Numbered from the stretch's first letter, positions 33,189-44,619 are shown. The stretch is DNA of 64,000 nt from Sutterella sp. AM11-39 (GCF_003472385.1 NZ_QRLV01000006.1:79119-143118); one strand, 5' to 3'. Notes: a model not told the origin generated them from the sequence alone. Program-made: numbers and translations.

Positions 33189-34642
33189 CTTCCTGCTTCA
33201 CAGCGAGTTCGGCATCTGAGTTTCCCCAGACACCTCTCCGGCTCCACAGGCATAACATCGGCCCAGCCCGGACCTAGCTTTACATTTGTTGCCTTCGCTG
33301 GTTTCCCACGCAGCGTGGCTTTCACCTTTTTCGGTTCGAGTCTGCCTTCGCGGATCAGTTTCACTCCTGCCATCAGGATATTTCCTGCTGCCACATAATC
33401 CGCGTTCGCCGACTCAAATCCGCAGCTCACACAACGGAACTCCGACTGCGACGGTCGGTTCTTCCGCTCCACCCGACCGCACTTCGGGCATCGCTGAGAG
33501 GTGTAGGCCGGCTCAACCTTCATGACAAGTTTGCCGGCCTTTTTGGCTTTGTACTTCAAATATTCTTCCGTCTTCCCCCAACCGCTTGAGAGGATGGCTC
33601 GATTCAGTCCTGCTTTGGCTCGTGCGCCGTTAGGCAATGCTTTTGCGTTGTCATCGTATTTCGGCTCAGGTCTTTTGGTCATGTTTTTGACCCTCAAGTC
33701 CTCAAGCACAAAAAACTGCACTTTGTCGTCACTGACCAAAGTATGCGAGGTCTGATGCGCAAAGTCGTTGATGACATTCTTGCGATAGTCAAACGTCCGT
33801 GCCACTTTCCGACGCATTTTTGCCCTGTTACGGCTGCCTTTTTCGCAACGGGCCATGCGCTTCTGATAATGCTTGCGCTGACGTTCTTTGCGGCGGATCC
33901 TCTCCAGCTGATCCTTTGTCGGCGCATAAGGCTCGGGATCGTTACTTGTCTGAACCGGGCGCACGACACCTCGGTCGATCCCGTTTCCGCAGGCAATGAG
34001 TTCCTCTTCGGAGTATTGCCGCAGACGCTCAAGTATTTCCTTTTCTGTTTCGGGGAATCGCTCTTGTTCTGTCTCCTCGTAGCTCATGGAAACAATGAGC
34101 GCCTTGCTTGTCAGCGTCACGCTGACCATTGCCGGCACGACAAACTCACGGTGTGCCCGAAACAGAATCGTTCCGCCCGGAATGCGTGCGGATCCGAATC
34201 GCAGTTCATACCAACCTGCGCGACTTGTAGGTTTAATCGTAAAGTAGGCTCGCGTCAGCAGCAGATGACGATCGGCGTCTTTGATGGCGCGCAACTTGGG
34301 ACGAGCAGCCAGTCCGGTTGCCGCTCTTTTTGAGGCCTGACAAAAACGAAAAGCACCGATGCCCAGAATTGCCGAGGGAACCTGAGACAACCACGGTCTT
34401 TGTGCCTTATCAACGAAATGCGCGTATTTCTGATCGGGTTTGGGACGCGCTACGCGGCACTCATTCCGAATCGGCTGCTTATGCCGTTCAGTTTCCGCTA
34501 TCAGTCGGCTGAGGCTGTCAAAGAACCTCTGTTCCAGAACGCATTCGTTGTAGATAAACATCTGCCCGGCCGACCAGGTGAGGTAGGCCTCGCGTGCAGA
34601 TGAATTCTTAAACCTGGCGGCAAATTTGCGTCCGGTGAGCAT
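33173..34642 (-). CDS. tnpB: IS1341-type TnpB RNA-guided nuclease
   Basis: A 489-residue TnpB without a neighbouring TnpA. The RuvC catalytic triad is intact: Asp223 (GIDRGVV), Glu314 (VLEDLRV) and Asp415 (NADYVAAGN), with a zinc ribbon CPKCG...CVSCG between the last two. An N-terminal wedge/REC region (KFAARFKNSSAREAYLTWS) precedes. TnpB proteins cut DNA with a right-end-derived omega RNA; here the 3' coding end runs through a perfect palindrome, and the sequence just beyond it on the minus strand would be the guide. The left end is not sharply defined, though CAGAC...GTCTG near 34674-34705 is a candidate hairpin. Confidence 0.87.
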   Translation of the reverse strand: MLTGRKFAARFKNSSAREAYLTWSAGQMFIYNECVLEQRFFDSLSRLIAETERHKQPIRNECRVARPKPDQKYAHFVDKAQRPWLSQVPSAILGIGAFRFCQASKRAATGLAARPKLRAIKDADRHLLLTRAYFTIKPTSRAGWYELRFGSARIPGGTILFRAHREFVVPAMVSVTLTSKALIVSMSYEETEQERFPETEKEILERLRQYSEEELIACGNGIDRGVVRPVQTSNDPEPYAPTKDQLERIRRKERQRKHYQKRMARCEKGSRNRAKMRRKVARTFDYRKNVINDFAHQTSHTLVSDDKVQFFVLEDLRVKNMTKRPEPKYDDNAKALPNGARAKAGLNRAILSSGWGKTEEYLKYKAKKAGKLVMKVEPAYTSQRCPKCGRVERKNRPSQSEFRCVSCGFESANADYVAAGNILMAGVKLIREGRLEPKKVKATLRGKPAKATNVKLGPGWADVMPVEPERCLGKLRCRTRCEAGSPSLK

Positions 34643-34858
34643 AGGGTTCCTTTCACGAGGAACTCAGTGTACAGACTACATTCATCTATTTGTTGTCTGC
34701 CTCCCAAAAAAATAGCGTCGGGGTTTTAGAGCCGCATTCCTCCCCTGCATGATCTCTGGACCACCCGCGCAAGTCAAGGCAAGAAAGCCTTAACGAATCC
34801 GTACGATCGTTCGTTGATTGCGTTGTCTTGAGCGCAAAAAGCTTAGTTTTTTAACTGT

Positions 34859-35005
34859 GATCAGCCGCTGCGTAGAGCTGAGGCAAGAGACTTATCCACA
34901 TCCTCGGCCGCTCATCCTACTAAATGGGCCGTAGGCCGAGGTTGTGGATAAGTCGAGCCGTGCTGGATAACAACTATTGATTCCAAACGACTACGCAAAC
35001 TGATC
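34859..35005. other. Large dyad with inverted DnaA boxes
   Basis: The 722-bp stretch from 34643 to 35364 has no gene. In it ACTTATCCACATCCTCGGCC (34890-34909) and its near-exact inverse (34934-34953, one mismatch) face each other across 24 bases; each holds a perfect DnaA box TTATCCACA (34892-34900 and 34943-34951). A third, weaker box (TTATCCAGC inverse) is at about 34963-34971. Further out, GATCAG-N4-TGCGTAG (34859-34875) mirrors CTACGCA-N2-CTGATC (34991-35005). Confidence 0.7.
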
Positions 35006-35364
35006 GCTTTTTGTGTTGAAGCTTCAAGATTGACCGTCTCTGCTTGCCAGCTCTCTTCATTTGTGTTTTGGAAGGCCGCTTCCAATTAATCTCTCAGGTC
35101 TGTCGACGATTCAGGTAACCGCCATGGCCAAAAATGAACTTCAGAAACCTTGTCCTTGCCAAATAAATTCAAATGCCATTATGGTAATCATTCAGGAATA
35201 GCTATCGGACAAGCCTTCGGAAAAAGGTCTCCTTATTTCAAATGATTAGATCCGGATTGACGGACTTCCTATCAGGCCGGCACCTCCTTGTTAAGCGGTG
35301 TTTCTAACGCCATTTCACTCCACATAGAGCGTGTCATGCCGGCTTTCTGAATATTGAATTTTTC

Positions 35365-37180
35365 GAGGCTTCGGGCATATCTGTGGGTAGAGGATGTGCC
35401 TGAAGATCCACCAAAGCTTTGCCGGACACGGTCTTGTCACAATTCAGTCAGCTAAAAATGTCGGAGCACGTTGTGTTCCGTTTTTTTTCGTTCGTAGCCG
35501 TGCTCTTGGCCCTGTCAAGCGATCGTGAAATACCGAAGGGAGGCGCAGCCGACCGAGGATATGTCGCGAAAGCGCTTGACCGGGCCAAGGCACGGCGATA
35601 GCCTCGGCTCGCGGAGGAGGCCTTCCGGCATCCTCCCGAGCCACGTGGCGGCGAACGCGGTGGGGGTTTGGGGGAGGCAGCGCCTCCCTCCAATCATTGC
35701 GGCGTATAAAAACACAAAAGCCATCGCATTCTGTACTGTTCCGTCTTCCACAACCAAACACACAAAAGCAATGGCTCGACCGCTCAGTGTATGCAAGCAC
35801 TTCGCCCATGTCAACGAACAGGTTGTCATCGAGGACATGGATTTAAACGTTGATAAAGACGGTGTCGTCTCCGTCATCCTTGACGTACGACCGTACAAGC
35901 GGCATCAGCGTCGTTGCCCGCACTGCGGCAAACGCTGCCCCGGCTACGACTCGATGTCTGCATCACCTCGCCTTTGGCGTGCACTGGACTGCGGCGGCAT
36001 CCTGCTGTATCTGCGCCATGCGCCGGGCCGGATTCAGTGTCCGGATCATGGTGTCGTTACCAGTGCGGTTCCCTGGGCCTTTCACGGATCGGGCTTCACC
36101 AAGGAGTTCGATTTACAAGTGGCCTGGCTGGCCAAGTACCTGCCTCGCTCAAGCATTGAAAAGCTCATGCGCATCGATTGGAAAACGGTCGGCCGCTGCG
36201 TTGAGCGGGCACAGCTTCATCTGGATCCCGATGCAGATAAGCGGCGTCTCGACGGGCTCGTCAACATTGGCGTCGACGAGACGTCCTATCGCAAGGGCCA
36301 TAAATACATGACCGTCGTCGTCAACCACGATACCGGTGAAGTGGTGTGGGTGCATGAGAATCACGGTAAAAGTGTGTTCGAGAAGTTCTTTGAGGATCTG
36401 AGCCAAGAGCAGCGAGCAAGTATTCGATGTGTCAGCGGTGACGGCGCTCGCTGGATTGACGATTGCATCAAGCAATACGTGCCGCACGCGATACGCTGCG
36501 TGGATCCATTCCATGTCGTGCAATGGGCCGGCGACGCGCTCGATACGATGCGCACACAGATCTGGCAGTCTCTTCGAGTTGAGGCACGCGGAATCGAAAA
36601 ACAGATCAAGAACAACGACGATCCTCAGGAAATCAGGCGTCTAAGGGCCGAGCAGCAAGTCCGTGAACTGCAGGCCACAAGCATCAAGCATTCAGCGTAC
36701 ACACTGGGCAAGGGAAAGGAAAATCTGACCTCGTTTCAGAGTCAAAGGCTTGCGCTCATAGCCGAAAGTCAGCCGGCGCTGTACAAGGCATATCAACTCA
36801 AGGAGCAACTGCGGATCATCCTCAAAATGCCCATCGATCAGGACCGCTATTTCTTGCAGAAATGGTACTGGCGAGCGTCGCACTCTCGCTCGCAGGTAAT
36901 CAAGGACCTGGCTCGAAAGATTAAGCGGCATCAGGAGAACATCTTCAACACAATCCAAAACGGGTTGAGCAATGCCCGCATCGAGGCGATCAACAACAAG
37001 ATCAAACTGTTGGTACGCCGCGCCTACGGCTTCAGAAACCTTCAGAACATGTTCGCCTACGTCAAGCTGATTTGCTCGAACGTGGATATCCCGCTACCGA
37101 ACCGCCCCGTGGTGTCGCTTGACCGTCCCGTGGGGAGGTAGATTCTCGGTGCGTTTACCCACACTTATGCACGAAGAGCC
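35365..37180 (+). mobile_element. ISL3-family insertion sequence
   Basis: About 1.8 kb with imperfect 29-bp terminal inverted repeats: the left end 35365-35393 (GAGGCTTCGGGCATATCTG...) and the right end 37152-37180 (inverse of GGCTCTTCGTGCATAAGTG...) match at about 21 of 29 positions. It holds one full-length transposase gene. A clear 8-bp target duplication was not found; flanks are T-rich. The 370 bases before the transposase contain no other gene. Confidence 0.75.
35771..37141 (+). CDS. ISL3-family transposase
   Basis: A 456-residue DDE transposase. An N-terminal zinc finger (CPHCGKRCPGYD ... CPDHG) and helix-turn-helix lead to the DDE_Tnp_ISL3 core: first Asp in NIGVDETSYRKGH, second in CVDPFHVVQWAGDALD, Glu in SNARIEAINNKIKLL, followed by RRAYGFRN at the end. 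Start ATG 35771 begins the conserved region; the frame is open further upstream but that part is not family-like. Its length and intact catalytic residues suggest an active copy. Confidence 0.92.
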   Translation: MARPLSVCKHFAHVNEQVVIEDMDLNVDKDGVVSVILDVRPYKRHQRRCPHCGKRCPGYDSMSASPRLWRALDCGGILLYLRHAPGRIQCPDHGVVTSAVPWAFHGSGFTKEFDLQVAWLAKYLPRSSIEKLMRIDWKTVGRCVERAQLHLDPDADKRRLDGLVNIGVDETSYRKGHKYMTVVVNHDTGEVVWVHENHGKSVFEKFFEDLSQEQRASIRCVSGDGARWIDDCIKQYVPHAIRCVDPFHVVQWAGDALDTMRTQIWQSLRVEARGIEKQIKNNDDPQEIRRLRAEQQVRELQATSIKHSAYTLGKGKENLTSFQSQRLALIAESQPALYKAYQLKEQLRIILKMPIDQDRYFLQKWYWRASHSRSQVIKDLARKIKRHQENIFNTIQNGLSNARIEAINNKIKLLVRRAYGFRNLQNMFAYVKLICSNVDIPLPNRPVVSLDRPVGR

Positions 37181-37304
37181 TTTTTTTTCGGCGCCTTCTT
37201 CGGCGGCTCGAAAAGTAACCAGCGAATCCTTTCGGTTTCAACTCTCGTGAGTAAGCGCGTCAGTAGCCTCCAACGGACTGATGCGCTTTTTCTTGCTCCC
37301 AGCA

Positions 37305-37353
37305 AGAAAAAGCGGCTCTTCATTGTCTCGAATTTGCGAGGCGAAGAGCCGCT
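37305..37353 (-). terminator. Intrinsic terminator of asd
   Basis: On the minus strand AGCGGCTCTTC pairs with GAAGAGCCGCT over 11 bp and is followed by TTTTCTTGC. Next to it a perfect 11-bp inverted repeat (TTTTTCTTGCT and AGCAAGAAAAA, 37287-37311) forms a second stem. Confidence 0.88.
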
Positions 37354-37375
37354 GTATCAGCGAAGTGATTGATCG

Positions 37376-38509
37376 TTAAGCCGCCTTGTACTCGCACAGA
37401 ATGCGAAGCATACGGCGCAACGGTTCGGCGGCGCCCCAGAGCAACTGGTCGCCGACCGTAAAGGCGCTGATATATTCCGGTCCCATGGCAAGCTTGCGAA
37501 TACGACCGATCGGAATACGGCGCGTACCGGAAATCTTGGCCGGAGACAGTTCCTCAATGGACTCTTCCTTACGGTTGGGAACCACGTAGGCCCATTCGTT
37601 GGCATTGTCGAGAAGGTTTTCGATCTCTTCAACCGAAACGTCCTTCTTGAGCTTAACCGTCAGAGCCTGGCTGTGGCAGCGCATGGCACCCACGCGCACG
37701 CATAGTCCTTCGACAATGAGCGAACCGGGTTCACCGTGAGCAGGCAGACCGAGAATCTTGTTGGCTTCGGATCCGCCCTTCCATTCTTCACGGGACTGGC
37801 CGTTACCCAGATCCTTGTCGATCCAGGGAATCAGGGAGCCCGCAAGCGGAGCGCCGAAAGCCGTCTTCGGGAAGTCGGCTGCGGAAAAAGCCTGCGTCAC
37901 CTTGCGGTCAATGTCGAGAATGGCAGAACGCGGATCGGCAAGCTCTTCACGAACGCTGTTGGCAAGATACCCCATCTGAGAGAGCAGCTCGCGCATATTT
38001 TGTGCGCCTGCACCTGATGCAGCCTGATAAGTCATGGAGCTCACCCACTCGACGAGATCAGCCTTAATCAGACCGTCCAGAGCCATCAGCATGAGCGAAA
38101 CGGTGCAGTTGCCGCCGATGTAGTCCCTGATGCCTGCGGCAAGGCTCTTGTCGATCACCGGACGATTGACAGGATCAAGCACGATGACGGCGTTATCCTG
38201 CATGCGCAGCGTGGAAGCCGCATCAATCCAGTAGCCATCCCAGCCGGACTCGCGCAGTTTCGGGTGCACTTCTTTGGTGTAGTCCCCACCCTGACACGAA
38301 ATGATCACATCGCACTGCGAAAGCGCCGCCACATCCTTGGCATCCTGCAAGTCTTCGGCTGCGCCTTTGACATTGGGCGCCTTGGCGCCTGCCGCCGACG
38401 TAGAAAAGAAAATGGTCTTTTCCACATGCGCAAAATCGTTTTCTTCCAGCATACGGCCCATGAGCACACTGCCCACCATGCCGCGCCAGCCCACCATACC
38501 TAAAATCAT
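37376..38509 (-). CDS. asd: Aspartate-semialdehyde dehydrogenase
   Basis: This enzyme reduces aspartyl phosphate to aspartate semialdehyde with NADPH, the branch point for lysine, threonine and methionine and for diaminopimelate of the cell wall. The N-terminal [11 protein letters not shown] binds NADP, the catalytic Cys is Cys135 ([10 protein letters not shown]), and IDAASTLRM and [11 protein letters not shown] are typical of the Gram-negative class. The length of 377 fits. It lies downstream of leuB in the usual betaproteobacterial leuC-leuD-leuB-asd order and is followed by a strong terminator. Confidence 0.96.
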   Translation of the reverse strand: MILGMVGWRGMVGSVLMGRMLEENDFAHVEKTIFFSTSAAGAKAPNVKGAAEDLQDAKDVAALSQCDVIISCQGGDYTKEVHPKLRESGWDGYWIDAASTLRMQDNAVIVLDPVNRPVIDKSLAAGIRDYIGGNCTVSLMLMALDGLIKADLVEWVSSMTYQAASGAGAQNMRELLSQMGYLANSVREELADPRSAILDIDRKVTQAFSAADFPKTAFGAPLAGSLIPWIDKDLGNGQSREEWKGGSEANKILGLPAHGEPGSLIVEGLCVRVGAMRCHSQALTVKLKKDVSVEEIENLLDNANEWAYVVPNRKEESIEELSPAKISGTRRIPIGRIRKLAMGPEYISAFTVGDQLLWGAAEPLRRMLRILCEYKAA

Positions 38510-38629
38510 GGCAATGTCTCCCTATCGTTTCAGTGCCGTTGTCGGGAACCGGATGCGCACATCGAGGGTTGTGCGCGGTATTTTGGAACGCAGGCAGCGC
38601 GTTCCCGTACGCCGCCCGTTCCTTTTGTT

Positions 38630-39706
<1,077 letters not shown>

Positions 39707-39744
39707 TTTTGTTTTGCCGTTGTTTGGTTTCTTGTGAAAAAGGT

Positions 39745-40407
39745 TCAGGCTTCGGTTTGCTGAAGCGTCGGAGCCAGCCAGGGCTTTTCAGCCAAACGCT
39801 TGGCTTCATATTCTTCAATCGCCTGCTTGTTGCGTGAAAGCGTAATGCCGATATCGTCAAAGCCGTTCATCATGGCCCAGCGGCGGAAAGGTGCAACGTC
39901 AAAGTGCGTGGACGCTCCGCTCGGTTCAATCACCAGCTGTTGATCCAGATCGACCGTGAGCTTGTAGCCGGGCGTCGCCTTGCAGTCTTCGAACAGACGA
40001 TCGAGAACCAGCTCGGGAATCATCACGGGCAGCAGACCGTTTTTAAGCGAATTGGAATAGAAAATGTCGGCAAAGGACGGCGCGATGACGCAGCGGAAAC
40101 CGTACTGCATCAGAGCCCAGGGCGCATGTTCGCGACTTGAGCCGCAGCCGAAGTTCTTGCGGGCAAGCAGAATGCTCGCGCCCTGATAGCGAGGTTCGTT
40201 CAACACGAAGTCGGGATTGAGAGGACGCTTGGTGCAGTCCATCCCCGGCTCTCCCTTGTCGAGATAGCGCCATTCGTCAAAGCAGTTGGGACCGTAGCCG
40301 GTACGGTAGATTGACTTTAGAAACTGCTTCGGAATGATGGCATCAGTATCGACATTGCTGCGGTCAAGCGGAGCGACAAGGCCGTTGAGCACAGTGAATT
40401 TTTCCAT
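39745..40407 (-). CDS. leuD: 3-Isopropylmalate dehydratase small subunit
   Basis: LeuD forms the isopropylmalate isomerase with LeuC. The 220 residues start [29 protein letters not shown], a standard N-terminus for the family, and carry [13 protein letters not shown], the swivelling-domain substrate loop. Thirty-three bp separate it from leuC, and the two are evidently cotranslated. Confidence 0.97.
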   Translation of the reverse strand: MEKFTVLNGLVAPLDRSNVDTDAIIPKQFLKSIYRTGYGPNCFDEWRYLDKGEPGMDCTKRPLNPDFVLNEPRYQGASILLARKNFGCGSSREHAPWALMQYGFRCVIAPSFADIFYSNSLKNGLLPVMIPELVLDRLFEDCKATPGYKLTVDLDQQLVIEPSGASTHFDVAPFRRWAMMNGFDDIGITLSRNKQAIEEYEAKRLAEKPWLAPTLQQTEA

Positions 40408-40440
40408 TTTTGTTTTCCTTATGCGTTTGCCTTGTGAGCG

Positions 40441-41862
40441 TTAAAAGAGTTTGGAGACGTCAACGAAGTGACCTTCCACGGCCGCTGCGGCAGCCATGGC
40501 GGGACTCACCAGATGCGTGCGCCCGCCTTTACCCTGACGGCCTTCGAAATTGCGGTTGGAGGTGGAGGCGCAGCGATCGCCCGGACTCAGACGATCAGCG
40601 TTCATCGCCAGACACATCGAGCAGCCAGGTTCACGCCACTCAAAGCCTGCTTCGATGAAGATCTTGTCCAGACCTTCTTTTTCGGCCTGCATCTTCACGA
40701 GGCCGGAGCCCGGCACAATCAGAGCCTGCACGACATTGGGAGCCACCTTCTTGCCAAGCTTCTTGACGACGTATGCCGCCGCACGTATGTCCTCGATGCG
40801 GGAGTTCGTGCAGGAACCGACGAAGACGTGATCGGGCTTGATGTCGGTGATCTTGGTGCCGGGCACGAGATCCATGTACTTAAGCGCGCGCATCTGACCT
40901 TCGCGCTTTACCGGATCCATTTCCTTTTCGGGATCGGGCACGACGCCGTCGATTGACGTCACCATTTCGGGCGACGTTCCCCACGTCACCATCGGACGAA
41001 TTTCTTCGGCGCGCAGTTCGACCACGACATCGAAATGGGCGTCCGGGTCAGACACGAGTGTCTTCCAATAGGCAACCGCCTTGTCCCAGTTTTCTCCCTT
41101 GGGCGCCAGCGGTCGGCCACGCATGTATTCGATCGTCTTTTCGTCGACGGCAACAAGACCGGAGCGTGCGCCCGCTTCAATGGCCATGTTGCACAGGGTC
41201 ATGCGGCCTTCCATCGAAAGCGAACGGATCGCAGAGCCCGCGAATTCAATCGTGCAGCCCGTTCCGCCGGCCGTACCGATCTTGCCGATGACTGCCAGAG
41301 CGATATCCTTGCCGGTGATGCCGGGGCCAAGCTTGCCTTCGACACGCACGAGCATATTCTTGTTCTTCTTGGTGATGAGCGTCTGCGTAGCAAGCACGTG
41401 CTCCACTTCAGAGGTGCCGATGCCGAAAGCCAGAGCCGCGCAAGCGCCGTGCGTTGACGTGTGGCTGTCGCCGCACACGACCGTCATGCCGGGCAGCGTG
41501 GCCCCTTCTTCCGGGCCCATAACATGGATGACGCCCTGCCCCTTGTCCATAAACGGGAAATAAGCGGCCGGACAGATGCTCTTCATGTTCTTGTCGAGGG
41601 TTTCGACCTGCAGCAATGCGATCGGATCGGTAATTCCGGCGAGTCCCTTCTCCCAACCCGTCGTCGGCGTATTGTGATCGGCCGTCGCCACAATGGAGGA
41701 TTCGCGCCAGGGCTTGCGTCCGGCAAGCCGCAATCCTTCAAAGGCCTGCGGGCTGGTGACTTCGTGCATCAAATGGCGGTCAATGTAGATGGTGGCAGTA
41801 CCGTCGCCTTCGGCGGTTACCACATGTTCATCCCAGAGCTTGTCGTAAAGAGTTTTTGACAT
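40441..41862 (-). CDS. leuC: 3-Isopropylmalate dehydratase large subunit
   Basis: The large subunit of isopropylmalate isomerase, an aconitase-like [4Fe-4S] enzyme. The iron-sulfur ligands are visible in [12 protein letters not shown] and CSMCLAMN, and [12 protein letters not shown] is the family substrate motif. ATG 41862 ([15 protein letters not shown]) is the accepted start; the frame open for 58 codons before it has no family resemblance. The length of 473 is normal. It is the first gene of the leuC-leuD-leuB-asd unit; leuA is not in the window. Confidence 0.97.
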   Translation of the reverse strand: MSKTLYDKLWDEHVVTAEGDGTATIYIDRHLMHEVTSPQAFEGLRLAGRKPWRESSIVATADHNTPTTGWEKGLAGITDPIALLQVETLDKNMKSICPAAYFPFMDKGQGVIHVMGPEEGATLPGMTVVCGDSHTSTHGACAALAFGIGTSEVEHVLATQTLITKKNKNMLVRVEGKLGPGITGKDIALAVIGKIGTAGGTGCTIEFAGSAIRSLSMEGRMTLCNMAIEAGARSGLVAVDEKTIEYMRGRPLAPKGENWDKAVAYWKTLVSDPDAHFDVVVELRAEEIRPMVTWGTSPEMVTSIDGVVPDPEKEMDPVKREGQMRALKYMDLVPGTKITDIKPDHVFVGSCTNSRIEDIRAAAYVVKKLGKKVAPNVVQALIVPGSGLVKMQAEKEGLDKIFIEAGFEWREPGCSMCLAMNADRLSPGDRCASTSNRNFEGRQGKGGRTHLVSPAMAAAAAVEGHFVDVSKLF

Positions 41863-42097
41863 GGGGCAATGTCCGAGAGTTTTAAGTTTTGATTTTGTTC
41901 TGAAATAGGCACTCATTACCTTGAGATAAAGGAAACAGAGCCGATTTTTGTAGTATGCCACGAGCGTCATAAATCGACATAAGCACTTCTGCTCAGAAAA
42001 CGGAGGCTTTTGAAGTAACCTTTCAAATGACCTCAATTTCAGCCACGAAACTTTTAGAATTGAACATTCGGTAGCACCCTATGAACGTCCTTTTCAT

Positions 42098-42760
42098 ATG
42101 AACTTTCTTCTCGTCGACGACCATTCTCTGATTGTTCAGGCTCTTTCGGTTTTGCTCAAGGCAAAGTTTGAAGGAGCTCAAGTCTTGACCGGCAGCACGG
42201 CCGAAGATGCGCGAGCTCTTGTGCGCGAACACAGCGAAGATACGGATTTGCTGATTCTTGATCTGAATCTGCCGGGCGTGCAGACGCCGACGAGTCTTCT
42301 CGAAGAGTTGGTTCAGACCAACCCGGCACTCAAAATTCTGGTGCTCTCGGGCATCGTCGATCAGGCCAACATCATGCGCGTGCTGCAGCTCGGTGCCGCC
42401 GGATTCGTACCCAAGTCGCTCGATACAAATATGCTGAGCGATGCCATCACCTTCGTGCTTCAAGGCGGCGTCTATATTCCGACCCAACTTTTGAGTCAGA
42501 GTCAAAAGGAAGGATTCTTTACGGAAGCTGCCGTCGAGATGCAGCAGTCCACGCCTCAGGTCCGCCTTACGCAGCGCCAGCAGGAGGTGCTGCACACGCT
42601 CGCACGCGGTCTTCCCGTCAAGCGCATTTGCCGCGAATTGAATTTGTCGGAAGGCACAGTAAAAACGCACATCTCGGCCATCTACCGCGCCTTCGGTGCC
42701 CGCAACCGCACGGAAGCGCTCATCGCGGCTCGTCGTGCGGGCTTTGACGTCGTTCTCTAG
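42098..42760 (+). CDS. LuxR/NarL-family response regulator
   Basis: A two-domain regulator: a receiver domain with Asp55 (LLILDLNLPG) as phospho-acceptor and the KSLD Lys, and a C-terminal LuxR helix-turn-helix (LTQRQQEVLHTLARGLPVKRICRELNLSEGTVKTH). It converges on a hybrid kinase gene at its 3' end, where the stop codons share the palindrome CTAG (42757-42760), so the two are likely partners. No clear Shine-Dalgarno sequence precedes ATG 42098. The signal is unknown. Confidence 0.92.
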   Translation: MNFLLVDDHSLIVQALSVLLKAKFEGAQVLTGSTAEDARALVREHSEDTDLLILDLNLPGVQTPTSLLEELVQTNPALKILVLSGIVDQANIMRVLQLGAAGFVPKSLDTNMLSDAITFVLQGGVYIPTQLLSQSQKEGFFTEAAVEMQQSTPQVRLTQRQQEVLHTLARGLPVKRICRELNLSEGTVKTHISAIYRAFGARNRTEALIAARRAGFDVVL

Positions 42761-44619
42761 TCCGTTGTCTTGCGGTTTTCCGCCACCGCTCGGCGCAGGG
42801 CGGAGGCAAGCGCTTCAGCGCCTGCCGGCTTTTGCAGAATCACGGGCATGGCTTGTCCTTCGTTGTCGGGATTGAGAACAAGCGTTCGGTAGGCTCGTGC
42901 AATCACGTCTTCGCTTACGGCCGTAAGCAGCACGCAGGGGAAGTTGCGCGCCGCGCCAATACGCACGGCGAAAATCGCCTCCAACCCCGTCATCACGCCT
43001 TCACCCAAGTTGTAGTCCGACAATAATGCGGCCAGATTACCGTCCTGGGCTTCGGTCACCATGCGACTGATGAATTCCTGAGAAGGCTCACGAGAAGAAA
43101 CGACTGTTGCGCCCCAGCTGTGGATGATGGCGCTCACGGCATTTCGCACAATGTCGTTGTCTTCCAGAATGCCCACCACACCGCGCATGTCAAGGTCGGT
43201 GGTAAGCGGCAAACCGTCGGCGGCATGATCCGCCGCGGCGTTCTTGACGCTAGTAAATTCCAGACGAAACACCGAACCCCGACCCAGTCGGCTGCCGACG
43301 GTAATCGGAATACCCAGGCGCTTGGCTAGCCCGCTCACAATCGAGAGTCCAAGGCCATAACCGGTTTCGGAGTGTTTACCGGCCTCACCGCGATAGAAGG
43401 CCTCGAAAATGCGATGTCGGTCTTCTTCCGAAATACCCGGCCCCTGGTCGTACACACCGATCGTAATGCGGCCGTTTCGCAGACGGCGCGCCGCCAGCAC
43501 AATCTTGGAGCCGGGCTTCCTGCTGTAGCGAATGGCATTGGTAATAAGGTTCGTCAGAATGCGCTTGACGAACAAGGGGTCCGTATGGACGGTAAGCGGC
43601 AGCGGACGAGTCAGGAAGAAAAATCCTTTGGAGGCGGCAACCGGAGCAAATTCGGCGGCAAGCTCGGCAAAAAGCTCCGCAACGCTCACATTTTCCATCT
43701 TGACGTCCAGGTGTCCGGTCTCAATGCGGCTGACTTCCAAAAGCTGCTCAACCAACGTCGAAATGTTTTGCGCGGTTGCACCAAGCTGCGCGATGACATC
43801 CTTGGTTTCGGGCGTTGATTGCATCTGCAGGATCTGCAGATAGATTCCCATGGCCTGCAAAGGCTGACGCAAATCGTGATTGGCGCCAGCAAAGAACTTC
43901 GCGCGTCGTTCGCTAGCCGCCGCAACAGCCCGCCGTTCGCTTTCGGCTCGCGACTTCTCACTTTTGAGTCGAGCCACCAAGCGTTCATTTTGAGCGTCGC
44001 GCGTCACCGCCATCACGACGACTTCACTTAAACGTCGGCCGCTGTAGAGAACAAAACAGATGAGTACGATGACGATCACGGTAAGTGCCGTCTGACCGAT
44101 CTCCAGGGCACTCGTCAAGCCCAGCGTCAGGGGCCCCAGAGAGAGCAGCATCACGGCAAAGAGGCTGGGAATCCAGCAGGAATAAGCCGGCCACGACGCA
44201 AAAACGACGGCCACCATCACCGACACCAGCACGACGATGTCCATTGTGTCCTGTGTGATGAGAAAAGCAACGCCCGCAAAGCCCCAGACGATGCCGGTTG
44301 CCACCGACTGAATCATCCACTGCCTAAGCCATTCGCGAATGTGCGCCTCGCGCCTCGTATCGGCCAAAAAGCGCCGACGCAGACGCGCCCACAGCCAGAC
44401 GGTGATCGTCAGAGCAACAAGCCAGGAGACCAGCATCACGTGATTGACAAGCGGCCAAAAACGCGCCGCAATACCCAAAGCTCCGATGATCTGCCCGGCA
44501 AGCGACACGGGAAGCAGTCGAAGCGACACATGAATCTGCTCGGAAAGAATGCGTGCGGTGGGGCGCTGCTGAGCGTCCATCCCCGTAAAAAGTCGCTTAA
44601 TTGACTGCAGCCACTTCAC
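42757..44619 (-). CDS. Hybrid sensor histidine kinase
   Basis: A 620-residue membrane kinase. The first 190 residues contain about six hydrophobic segments (no periplasmic domain), a coiled region rich in E/R/K follows, then the HisKA domain with His248 (GANHDLRQPLQ), the HATPase motifs (NAIRYS, DQGPGI, GYGLGLSIV) and a C-terminal receiver domain with an Asp in LSDYNLGEG. This fits hybrid kinases with a 7TM-like sensor. The facing response regulator is the obvious partner. Confidence 0.9.
   Translation of the reverse strand: MKWLQSIKRLFTGMDAQQRPTARILSEQIHVSLRLLPVSLAGQIIGALGIAARFWPLVNHVMLVSWLVALTITVWLWARLRRRFLADTRREAHIREWLRQWMIQSVATGIVWGFAGVAFLITQDTMDIVVLVSVMVAVVFASWPAYSCWIPSLFAVMLLSLGPLTLGLTSALEIGQTALTVIVIVLICFVLYSGRRLSEVVVMAVTRDAQNERLVARLKSEKSRAESERRAVAAASERRAKFFAGANHDLRQPLQAMGIYLQILQMQSTPETKDVIAQLGATAQNISTLVEQLLEVSRIETGHLDVKMENVSVAELFAELAAEFAPVAASKGFFFLTRPLPLTVHTDPLFVKRILTNLITNAIRYSRKPGSKIVLAARRLRNGRITIGVYDQGPGISEEDRHRIFEAFYRGEAGKHSETGYGLGLSIVSGLAKRLGIPITVGSRLGRGSVFRLEFTSVKNAAADHAADGLPLTTDLDMRGVVGILEDNDIVRNAVSAIIHSWGATVVSSREPSQEFISRMVTEAQDGNLAALLSDYNLGEGVMTGLEAIFAVRIGAARNFPCVLLTAVSEDVIARAYRTLVLNPDNEGQAMPVILQKPAGAEALASALRRAVAENRKTTD

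Noticed and set aside
34859..35005. Chromosomal oriC call
   Set aside because: Only two perfect DnaA boxes and one weak one are present, no dnaA or rpmH is near, and there is no clear AT-rich unwinding region. A DnaA-binding site is kept as a finding instead.
35525..35770. Upstream extension of the ISL3 transposase
   Set aside because: The residues before ATG 35771 do not resemble the family, and the region between the left inverted repeat and that ATG is normally non-coding.
35357..37188. 8-bp target duplication of the ISL3 element
   Set aside because: Both flanks are T-rich but no matching 8-mer could be aligned to the inverted repeat ends.
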